Positions 43,161 to 49,918 of a stretch of DNA of 64,000 nucleotides are shown piece by piece (position 1 is the first letter of the stretch; the number at the start of each line of letters is the position of its first letter). The position numbers were made by a program, and so were the translations under genes. The stretch is from Rhizobium sp. Root1220 (GTDB lineage: Bacteria; Pseudomonadota; Alphaproteobacteria; Rhizobiales; Rhizobiaceae). The notes beneath the pieces were generated by a model. That model searched no databases. It was not told where the DNA came from and was given only the letters and a program-made list of their open reading frames with translations. The DNA lies in the NCBI RefSeq assembly GCF_001426265.1, contig NZ_LMDG01000035.1:124001-188000 (forward strand), read 5' to 3'.

Positions 43161-44531
43161 TCAAACAAAATCTCCGCGGATCACCGCCTCAGCCGACAGA
43201 GCGACACCCAACAACGACTCGTCGCGATTGGCTCGAGCGGACAGCAAAAGGCCGACCGGCATATCCGCATCGCCAGTGCCGCAGGGGATCGACACACCGC
43301 ACCAATCGAGGAAGTTGCCGAGCATGGTGTTGCGCAGCGTCTTGCCGTTGGTTTCGACGAAAATGTCGTCACTGTCTTCGAGCGGCGAAAGTGGCGGCGC
43401 CACGTGGGCCACGGACGGGAACGCAATGAAGCTGTCGCCGACAAGGCGCTCGACGTCGGCGATCATTTGTTCGCGCGCTTCAAGAATGGCGAGATAGTCA
43501 GCGAGTGTCGTTCGCTCGCCGAGACGAGTCCGCATCACAACACGACGGTCCATCTCGGCAGCGGCAACCCCAGCCAGTCGCTCGCGGTGAAGCGCGAAAG
43601 CTTCGGCCGTAACCATGGCACCGTATCTCGCCATCAACGCCAGAATCTCGTCGAACGCCGGGATCTTGATCCGGCTGATCGAGGCGCCGGCAGCAGCCAG
43701 CCACTCGACCGAGGTCTCGAATGCGGCAACGACACCTGCCTCAGCCCCGTCGAAGACGACATTGTCGGGGATCACGACTTCGAGACCTTTGATCGGTAGA
43801 TGCTTGACGGCGGGCGCTGTCAGCCCGCGCATCGCCGCATCGATCCAGACGGCGTCCTGCACGGTCCGGCAAAGCGGGCCAAGCGAATCCAGGCTCTTGG
43901 CCAAAGGAAAGACGCCGTCCATCGGATACCGACCGCGCGTCGCCTTGTAGCCCACGATACCATTGAAGGCGGCCGGGATGCGCACGGAGCCACCCGTATC
44001 GGTCCCTATCGCCGCCGGGACAAGGCCGGCCGCGACGGCGACGCCCGCACCCGACGACGAGCCACCAGGAACGCGCGCAACGTCGGCGCCCCGCGGATTG
44101 CGTGGGGTGCCGTAATGCGGATTGATGCCTAGTCCGGAGAAGGCGAACTCGCTCATGTTCGTACAGCCGATCGAGACCATCCCAGCCTGCTGCAAGGCGG
44201 TGACGACAGTCGCATCGGTTTGCGCCACATGTCCTTCGGCAAGAATTCTGGAGCCGGCCGTCGTTGCCCGTCCTTGAATGTCGAACAAGTCTTTCCAGGC
44301 GATCGGGATACCGTCCAGCATCCCGCGCGAACGTCCCTCTCTCAGCCGTTTCGACGACGCCTTCGCCTCTTCCCTTGCCCTTTGGCCGAGGAGGACAGTA
44401 AAGATCGCCTGATCGGGATAACTCTCGATCCCCTGGAGAACCGCCTCCGTCACGTCGACCGGATCGACCGTCGCTGATTGAATGAGAATGGAAAGCTGCG
44501 CGACGGACATCGCGCCAAATGATTTTGTCAT
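43161..44531 (-). CDS. Amidase signature family hydrolase
   Basis: 456-residue enzyme with the Ser-cisSer-Lys triad: Lys in AWKDLFDIQGR near residue 80, the signature PGGSSSGAGVAVAAG near 150, GTDTGGSVRIPAAFNGIVGYK near 175 with the nucleophile Ser. Amidase members act on amides, acylated amines or carbamoyl compounds. It starts a unit with an isomerase and an HpaI aldolase, suggesting release of a sugar-acid-like part from an amide. No transporter or regulator adjoins. Confidence 0.9.
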   Translation of the reverse strand: MTKSFGAMSVAQLSILIQSATVDPVDVTEAVLQGIESYPDQAIFTVLLGQRAREEAKASSKRLREGRSRGMLDGIPIAWKDLFDIQGRATTAGSRILAEGHVAQTDATVVTALQQAGMVSIGCTNMSEFAFSGLGINPHYGTPRNPRGADVARVPGGSSSGAGVAVAAGLVPAAIGTDTGGSVRIPAAFNGIVGYKATRGRYPMDGVFPLAKSLDSLGPLCRTVQDAVWIDAAMRGLTAPAVKHLPIKGLEVVIPDNVVFDGAEAGVVAAFETSVEWLAAAGASISRIKIPAFDEILALMARYGAMVTAEAFALHRERLAGVAAAEMDRRVVMRTRLGERTTLADYLAILEAREQMIADVERLVGDSFIAFPSVAHVAPPLSPLEDSDDIFVETNGKTLRNTMLGNFLDWCGVSIPCGTGDADMPVGLLLSARANRDESLLGVALSAEAVIRGDFV

Positions 44532-44758
44532 GGGGTATCCGCGATCTGGCTGCCGTGCGAGCTAAGCCCAATTTCGCCGAAGAGCCAAGCCCTTAAAGCA
44601 TGCACGGACAGATTGTCTCAATTTTATGAACACTGAGTTTGCGTATCCGGGCTTCAACTTGGACACGCGCGAGCACACATGCACGCGGCATGCTCGATAT
44701 TGCCGGCGTAGGGAATTGTGCGTTCGTCGGTGAGAGCTGCATTGTAGGAGTACACAAG

Positions 44759-45067
44759 ATGACAACAGATGACACTTGGACCGCTCCGCGCGGCGACGTG
44801 GTGCACCATCATGCAACGGATGACGAATTGGACGGCATGGGCGAACGTGAATACGCCGAGCACGTGAGTGCTCATAGACCCTCTATCTCCGAGCGCGTGA
44901 TCGTTCTCGGCGCGCTGGTTTTACTGGGCATTGCCGGTTTCACGGCGCATATGACGGGCTCGATCGCTTCGGGCGTCGACACTGCGACGGTGGGATCCAT
45001 CTCGGATTCACTTCCGTCGGTCGACTACTGCCGCGAACATAGCCCCTATGCCGACAAAACCTGCTGA
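44759..45067 (+). CDS. Small single-pass membrane protein, 102 aa
   Basis: Starts at the ATG 44759 with TAGGAG upstream; an upstream frame is rejected. The N-terminal 45 residues are polar and His/Asp-rich (HHHATDDELDGMGEREY), followed by one hydrophobic helix (RVIVLGALVLLGIAGFTAHM), then a short periplasmic tail with two cysteines (VDYCREHSPYADKTC). Unrecognised; the composition suggests a type II-like single-pass protein. Confidence 0.6.
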   Translation: MTTDDTWTAPRGDVVHHHATDDELDGMGEREYAEHVSAHRPSISERVIVLGALVLLGIAGFTAHMTGSIASGVDTATVGSISDSLPSVDYCREHSPYADKTC

Positions 45068-45135
45068 TAGCCACCGCGCGTCTCGGGCATGGACAGACTT
45101 CTTTGCCGATTTAACTATCGGTGAGGAGGTGCACT

Positions 45136-45573
45136 ATGCCTGCTGACATTGACTATAATCTCATGCGTTTCATAGATGCCCAAGGCGGCACCTATGACAA
45201 AGCGCTGGCGGAACTGCAGCTCGGGCGCAAACGATCGCACTGGATGTGGTTCGTCTTTCCTCAAATTGCTGGCCTGGGATCATCGCTCATGGCGGAAAAA
45301 TACGCCATCCGGTCCGCAGAGGAAGCATCTGCCTATCTCGCCGACGCCATTCTGGGTAGCCGTCTTCTGCGATGTGCCGAAGCCGTACTTGCAGTCAAGG
45401 ATCGCTCTGCACACGACATATTCGGCTCGCCTGACGATCTCAAGCTGCAGTCGTCAATGACCCTCTTTGCAGCCGTTAGTGATCACGGGTCACCTTTTCA
45501 CGCAATCATCGATCACTTCTATCAGGGAAATTTCGATGGCCGCACGATCGAGTTGCTCGATGCCGCCAACTAG
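45136..45573 (+). CDS. DUF1810 family protein
   Basis: 145-residue protein, typical of DUF1810 length. Signatures are the Asp-Tyr start segment, GRKRSHWMWFVFPQIAGLG near residue 35, YAIRSAEEASAYLADAILGSRLL and FGSPDDLKLQSSMTLFA. The family is calprotectin-like in recent annotation but unproven. GGAGG before the ATG at 45136 sets the start. Its stop TAG is shared in a palindromic CTAG with the stop of the convergent 61-residue gene. Confidence 0.85.
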   Translation: MPADIDYNLMRFIDAQGGTYDKALAELQLGRKRSHWMWFVFPQIAGLGSSLMAEKYAIRSAEEASAYLADAILGSRLLRCAEAVLAVKDRSAHDIFGSPDDLKLQSSMTLFAAVSDHGSPFHAIIDHFYQGNFDGRTIELLDAAN

Positions 45574-45755
45574 CCGGCGGTGTGTTCCAGAACATCAATT
45601 TCAGCTGAAATCTCATTGATCCGCTGACGGAGATCGCGGTCCGTACCGTCATTGACATCGTCGTCGCCAAAGCAATCACGCGCGTCGTAAAGCTCCAGCT
45701 TGGCCTCAAGCTCGGCTCGTCTGGCATACAGGCGATGAAGATAAATGTAATTCAT
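45570..45755 (-). CDS. Small acidic coiled-coil-like protein, 61 aa
   Basis: Begins MNYIYLHRLYARRAELEAKLELYDARD with GGAAGTGGGAAG upstream of the ATG at 45753-45755. Heptad-like Leu spacing (ELEAKLELYDAR and QRINEISAEIDVLEH) suggests a small helical hairpin or coiled coil. Unrecognised. It is convergent with the DUF1810 gene. Confidence 0.55.
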   Translation of the reverse strand: MNYIYLHRLYARRAELEAKLELYDARDCFGDDDVNDGTDRDLRQRINEISAEIDVLEHTAG

Positions 45756-45830
45756 CTTCCCACTTCCTTTCCACGTCAGGTGGAAAACGGACGCAATGAC
45801 GGAAGGTTCCCGCAAAGGCGATGAAGCGCT

Positions 45831-46454
45831 TTAGGCAAAGGCTGCAATGGCCGCGCTGCAGGCGTTGGAAAAATGGCTGCAGCAGCTGTCGTTGCCCATC
45901 GCTTGCCGGGTGACGCGAGCGCCTTCGAGAAGGAGCGTCAGAGTATCGGCAAGAAGTTGGGGTTCGCGCGCGCCGGCTGCAAGACAGAGCGCCTCAAGCC
46001 TGTCACGCTGCTCGGCTTTGTGACGCTCGATGACGCCATAGGCGGGATGCCCCTCGCCTTTCAGCTCGATCGCGGCATTGGCCAGGTCGCATCCGACATG
46101 TTGTCCGCAGAGGCTTTGCGTGCGGGCTTCGACCCACGCTAGCAGCTGCTCGCGCGGCGCCCCCGGATGGGCCGCATCCAGATCACGCCAGATCGTCTCG
46201 GCCTTTTCCGACGCTCGGCGCAAGGTCTCGCAGACCAATTCGTCCTTCGAGCCGAAGTGCCGGTAAAGGGTCATCTTGTTGGTTAGCGCCGCATCGGCGA
46301 TGGCATCCACGCCAATCCCGCGAATGCCGTGCTCCCGAAAGAGGTCGGCGGCGGTCGAGACGATACGCTCCCGCGGGGGGATCTTTTGGTCTGTGTTCGC
46401 CGGAAGGAATACGCTCGAAGTTTCTGATTTTTTTGAGGACAAGGTCCTTGACAT
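45831..46454 (-). CDS. TetR-family repressor
   Basis: 207-residue regulator. HTH at residues 28-75: RERIVSTAADLFREHGIRG, VDAIADAALTNKMTLYRHFGSKDELV. The ligand domain is helical and ends with GNDSCCSHFSNAC, a Cys cluster that might sense metals, thiols or oxidants. A perfect palindrome (46470-46488) and another (46489-46498) lie 15-45 bases upstream, in the region shared with a divergent small gene; autoregulation is likely. Confidence 0.92.
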   Translation of the reverse strand: MSRTLSSKKSETSSVFLPANTDQKIPPRERIVSTAADLFREHGIRGIGVDAIADAALTNKMTLYRHFGSKDELVCETLRRASEKAETIWRDLDAAHPGAPREQLLAWVEARTQSLCGQHVGCDLANAAIELKGEGHPAYGVIERHKAEQRDRLEALCLAAGAREPQLLADTLTLLLEGARVTRQAMGNDSCCSHFSNACSAAIAAFA

Positions 46455-46469
46455 CCATGTGACCGATCG

Positions 46470-46498
46470 GTAACAAATGCGTTGTTACTTACCGGTAA
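46470..46498. promoter_or_regulatory. TetR operator candidates
   Basis: GTAACAA (46470-46476) and TTGTTAC (46482-46488) with a 5-base centre form a 19-base perfect palindrome; it is followed at once by the palindrome TTACCGGTAA (46489-46498). They lie between the TetR gene and the divergent small gene at 46583, as expected for TetR self-regulation. Confidence 0.7.
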
Positions 46499-46582
46499 CA
46501 CCACTTCTTGCGAAAGTCAACGCCGAGGAGCCTTGCTGCAGGAGTGGAACACGGGCGACCGCCCACGAAAGGAGGATGTACC

Positions 46583-46792
46583 ATGAGAAAGACCAGAGAC
46601 GACCTGACGATAGCCGAAGCCCTCCGTGACCCCCTGATCGCCATGGTGATGCGCGCCGACGGCGTGAAGCTTGACGACTTCAAGCAACTCCTCGAGACGG
46701 CAGCCGGCAAACGCGAACATCGCGCTTCTCCTGTGAGCAAGTTCTTGAACGCGATTTCCACCAATCCTGCTGCGACCTGCAGCTACTGCTGA
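46583..46792 (+). CDS. Small hypothetical protein, 69 aa, Cys-ended
   Basis: AAAGGAGG before the ATG at 46583 gives a strong start. The protein reads MRKTRDDLTIAEALRDPLIAM... with a helical middle and an ending STNPAATCSYC. The C-terminal CxxC-like pair is unusual. It is divergent from the TetR gene across the operator region and is thus the most likely repressed target. Family unknown; similar short reading frames occur in rhizobia. Confidence 0.6.
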   Translation: MRKTRDDLTIAEALRDPLIAMVMRADGVKLDDFKQLLETAAGKREHRASPVSKFLNAISTNPAATCSYC

Positions 46793-46875
46793 GTTTCGGG
46801 CTTTTCCCTGCCCCTGCAAGAGCCGTCGCTGACGAAGCGGCGGCCCTTTCTGCTTGAGCTCCAGCCGCTCCGCTA

Positions 46876-47751
46876 TCATTTTTCCAGCAGCGTGTATTGC
46901 AGCTTGTTCAGGCGATCCGGATCGGCGATGGCATCGATGGCGGAGATCCTGTCACCGTCAAAGGCAAGCATCAGTACGACGCGTAGTTCTCCTCGGATAG
47001 CGACGACGAAGCAGATCTCGCCGTCGACCAGCGCCGGTCGAGCCCCCTGCGCCCTGCCCTTGAATGTTTCGGCAACTGCCTCCGCACCGCGAAGCTCGCC
47101 AACCGCGCCGAGGCTGATCGCCGTCGCATCCGGAGTAAAGACGACCTGCGGATCGAGGACGGCAAGCAGCGCCCTGAGATCTCCGGTGCGCGACGCCGCA
47201 AGGAAGGCGCTTGCGAGCTTGCGCTTGCGCGTGGCGTCAGCCTCCGGCGCCTCGCCTTTGCCCTGCACGCGGCGACGCGCCCGGCTGGCGAGCTGCCGTG
47301 TCGCCGCCGACGATCGTTGGATGATCGGTGCGATGTCATCGAAGGGCAGATCAAACATGTCGTGCAGCACGAAGGCGACACGCTCCGCGGGCGCGAGTTG
47401 TTGAAGCACGACGAGCAGAGCGACACCGACCGTATCGGCAAAGACCAGTTCGCGCTCCGGATCGGCAGTCGTCGCAGTATCGGCAATGCCGCCGTGCACC
47501 GGTAGATCGAGCGGGTCTTCGCGCCGCGACTTTCTTGATCGCAGCACGTCCAGGCAAATCCGAGCGACAACCGTCGTCAACCAGCCGCCAATATTGCCGA
47601 TTGCATCGGCTTCGGAGCGCCCCAGCCGCAACCACGCCTCTTGCACGGCATCATCCGCCTCGGCACGCGATCCCAGCATGCGGTAGGCGACCCCTCTGAG
47701 ATGCCCCCTGTTCGCCTCGAATTCCGCCGCCAGCCAGTTTCTCTCGTCCAT
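46876..47751 (-). CDS. ECF41-type sigma factor with SnoaL-like C-terminal domain
   Basis: 291-residue extracytoplasmic-function sigma factor. Sigma-2 (LRGVAYRMLGSRAEADDAVQEAWLRL) near residue 15 and sigma-4 (APAERVAFVLHDMFDLPFDDIAPIIQRSSAATRQL) near 115 are present. Residues 175-291 form a SnoaL-like extension with the NPDKV-type motif (here ADPDRL) near the end, the hallmark of ECF41, in which the extension replaces an anti-sigma factor. The divergent carboxymuconolactone decarboxylase-type gene is the classical ECF41 target. Confidence 0.9.
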   Translation of the reverse strand: MDERNWLAAEFEANRGHLRGVAYRMLGSRAEADDAVQEAWLRLGRSEADAIGNIGGWLTTVVARICLDVLRSRKSRREDPLDLPVHGGIADTATTADPERELVFADTVGVALLVVLQQLAPAERVAFVLHDMFDLPFDDIAPIIQRSSAATRQLASRARRRVQGKGEAPEADATRKRKLASAFLAASRTGDLRALLAVLDPQVVFTPDATAISLGAVGELRGAEAVAETFKGRAQGARPALVDGEICFVVAIRGELRVVLMLAFDGDRISAIDAIADPDRLNKLQYTLLEK

Positions 47752-47807
47752 CCGTCACATTCCTCCATGCTCTTCCGTCAACACCATGACGAACGAAACC
47801 GGGACTG

Positions 47808-47833
47808 TGTGACAGTGCACCGCCGGCGGCGTC
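47808..47833 (+). promoter_or_regulatory. Candidate ECF41-dependent promoter
   Basis: TGTGACA (47808-47814) and CGTC (47830-47833) with a 15-base spacer, 28 bases before the decarboxylase-family ATG. It differs by one base and one spacer position from the remembered ECF41 consensus TGTCACA-N16-CGTC. Confidence 0.5.
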
Positions 47834-47861
47834 AATTGTGGAAAACACCTCAAGGAGACAC

Positions 47862-48323
47862 ATGATGCAAGCAAGAATGGGAAATCCGGCAGTCGTTCTT
47901 CCGGAAGCAATGCAGGCGCTGATCGCGCTCGCCTCGGTGCCGGCCAAAACAGGCCTCTCGCCGATCCTGCTCGAACTGGTTAACCTGCGGGCCAGCCAGA
48001 TCAACGGCTGCAGCGTCTGCATCGACGGCCACCCGCGTATTGCCAGGAAAGCGGGCGAAACCGACGAGCGGCTCTTTGCCGTCAGCGCTTGGCGCGATAC
48101 GCCCTATTTCAACGACGCCGAACGGGCAGCCCTTGCGCTGACCGAAGCAGTAACCCGTGTCAACGATCGTGCCGATCCGGTCCCGGACGAAATCTGGGAC
48201 GAAGCCACGCGGCATTTCGACGGCAAGAGCCTTGCCGCCCTCGTCATCGCCATTGCCAATATCAATGTCTGGAACAGGCTGAATATCGCAACCCGGCAGA
48301 TCGCCGGCGAATGGAGACCCTGA
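47862..48323 (+). CDS. Carboxymuconolactone decarboxylase/AhpD-like protein
   Basis: 153-residue protein of the CMD/AhpD fold. The redox pair appears in NGCSVCIDGHPRIARK near residue 48 (Cys-x-x-Cys followed by His), as in AhpD-like peroxidase partners, not in true decarboxylases. AAGGAGA precedes the ATG at 47862 (an ATG at 47865 is equally possible). It is divergent from the ECF41 sigma gene and behind a candidate ECF41 promoter, so it is probably an oxidant-related target of that sigma factor. Confidence 0.85.
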   Translation: MMQARMGNPAVVLPEAMQALIALASVPAKTGLSPILLELVNLRASQINGCSVCIDGHPRIARKAGETDERLFAVSAWRDTPYFNDAERAALALTEAVTRVNDRADPVPDEIWDEATRHFDGKSLAALVIAIANINVWNRLNIATRQIAGEWRP

Positions 48324-48380
48324 AACGCAATCGGGCCGCTGCGCGCTTGGCAGCGGCCCGGCCAAGTCGCCTTGGGAGGC

Positions 48381-49673
48381 TTAGACGATGCCACCGCTTC
48401 CGCCCACGGACGCGGGACGCTCAGTCGCAACCTTCTTGCGGTAACCGCTGGCACGGTATGTCGCGATCGGATCGATCGCACCACCGGCACGCCGGCGGGC
48501 TTCCGCCAGGATCGGTTCGACGTCGGCGCGGTAGGCGCGCTTCAGCGCTTCGCTCGCCATCATGGCGTCATTCTGGTCCTGGTAACCGGCCAGCGCCTTG
48601 CGATCGACGATGAGCGCCTGTGCGTAGGCACGGCGGATTTCGTTGGCGCTGTTGATCAGGCTTTCAATCGGGTCGGTCACGTTGTGCGACTGGTCGATCA
48701 TGTGGGCCGGATTGAAGTCGTTGACACCGCGCTGTTCTGCTTCCACCAGCTCGTTGAAGACCAGGAACAGGCGATAGGGGTCGATCGAGCCGGCATCCAG
48801 ATCGTCGTCGCCGTATTTCGAATCGTTGAAGTGGAAGCCGCCGAGCTTGCCGAACTGGATCAGCCGGGCAACAATCATCTCGATATTGGTATTCGGCGCA
48901 TGGTGGCCGAGATCGACGAGGCAATGCGCCTTCGGGCCAAGCGTCTGGGCGATCATGTAGTTGGTGCCCCAGTCCTGCACGACGGTCGAATAAAAGGCCG
49001 GCTCGTACATCTTGTGCTCGGAAAACAACTTCCAGTCGTCCGGCAGCGCCTTGTAGATGTCGGCCATGGAGGCGAGGTAGCGTTCGAAGGCGCGGGTGAA
49101 ATTGCTCTGGCCGGGGAAGTTGGAGCCGTCACCGACCCAGACTGTGAGCGCCTTCGAGCCGATCGCCTTGCCGATCTCGATGCATTCCAGATTGTGCTCG
49201 ACAGCCTGCGCCCGCGTTGCCGCGTCCGTGTGGCTGAGCGAACCGTATTTGTAGGAATGCTTCTGGCCGGGCGCATCCGAGAAAGTGTTGGAGTTCATCG
49301 CGTCGAAGCCGAGGCCGAGCTGATCGCCCTTTGCCTTGAGTTCCTTCGCATCCGTCTTGTCCCATGGAATGTGGAGCGAGACATTCGGCGTTGCCCGCGT
49401 CAGCTCGTTGATGACGGAGCAGTCGTCCAGCTTGTCGAAGATGCCACGCGGTTCGCCGGTGCCGGGGAAGCGGGCAAACCGGGTGCCACCGGTGCCGACG
49501 CCCCATGAGGGAACGGCAACGAAGAACTCCGACACGCGCCGAGTGATGGTTTCTATATCGACGCCGCGGCGGGAGAGATTGGCGCCGAGCGCCTCGTAAT
49601 CGGATTTGAGCGCAGCTGAGCGCTTGTCGTTTTCCTGCGCGATCAGATCCTGCGCAATTCGGCTATCTGTCAT
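48381..49673 (-). CDS. rhaI: L-rhamnose isomerase, rhizobial type
   Basis: Converts L-rhamnose to L-rhamnulose. 430 residues, the RhaI/Pseudomonas-type isomerase, not the E. coli RhaA type. Metal-site residues can be seen in LFSEHKMYEPAFYS (Glu), LVDLGHHAPNTN (Asp and His) and GGFHFNDSKYGDDDLDAGS (Asp, Asp). GGGAGGAATTG before the ATG at 49671-49673 fixes the start. It is downstream of rhaD on the same strand, but a small opposite-strand gene lies between them. Confidence 0.93.
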   Translation of the reverse strand: MTDSRIAQDLIAQENDKRSAALKSDYEALGANLSRRGVDIETITRRVSEFFVAVPSWGVGTGGTRFARFPGTGEPRGIFDKLDDCSVINELTRATPNVSLHIPWDKTDAKELKAKGDQLGLGFDAMNSNTFSDAPGQKHSYKYGSLSHTDAATRAQAVEHNLECIEIGKAIGSKALTVWVGDGSNFPGQSNFTRAFERYLASMADIYKALPDDWKLFSEHKMYEPAFYSTVVQDWGTNYMIAQTLGPKAHCLVDLGHHAPNTNIEMIVARLIQFGKLGGFHFNDSKYGDDDLDAGSIDPYRLFLVFNELVEAEQRGVNDFNPAHMIDQSHNVTDPIESLINSANEIRRAYAQALIVDRKALAGYQDQNDAMMASEALKRAYRADVEPILAEARRRAGGAIDPIATYRASGYRKKVATERPASVGGSGGIV

Positions 49674-49693
49674 CAATTCCTCCCTTGCCGCAT

Positions 49694-49718
49694 TGAACCA
49701 ACGGCTCCTGTCCGCGTT
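49694..49718 (+). promoter_or_regulatory. Candidate EcfG/RpoE2 promoter for the Pmp3-type gene
   Basis: TGAAC (49694-49698) and CGTT (49715-49718) separated by 16 bases, one mismatch from GGAAC-N16/17-CGTT, ending 23 bases before the ATG of the small gene. Confidence 0.4.
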
Positions 49719-49741
49719 TCGATGCGTGAAATACTGAAATC

Positions 49742-49915
49742 ATGAACGAGGCAACCTTGGACATCGTACGCATTCTTGTCGCGATCATCCTGCCACCTGT
49801 CGGCGTATTCCTGCAGGTCGGTATCGGCCTGCAGTTTTGGCTGAATATTCTGCTGACGCTGTGTGGCTACGTCCCGGGGATCATCCACGCAATATGGGTG
49901 ATCCTCCGGAAGTAG
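49742..49915 (+). CDS. Pmp3/YqaE family small membrane protein
   Basis: 57 residues with the two-helix Pmp3 (UPF0057) pattern: LDIVRILVAIILPPVGVFLQVG, then GLQFWLNILLTLCGYVPGIIHA. The PPVGVFLQ turn and FWLNILLTL-GYVPGIIHA are the family signature. Pmp3 proteins affect membrane potential and stress tolerance. It lies on the strand opposite to rhaD and rhaI, in the 245-base gap between them, with its stop 3 bases before the rhaD stop. The ribosome site is weak. A stress-type promoter is suggested upstream. Confidence 0.88.
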   Translation: MNEATLDIVRILVAIILPPVGVFLQVGIGLQFWLNILLTLCGYVPGIIHAIWVILRK

Positions 49916-49918
49916 GGA

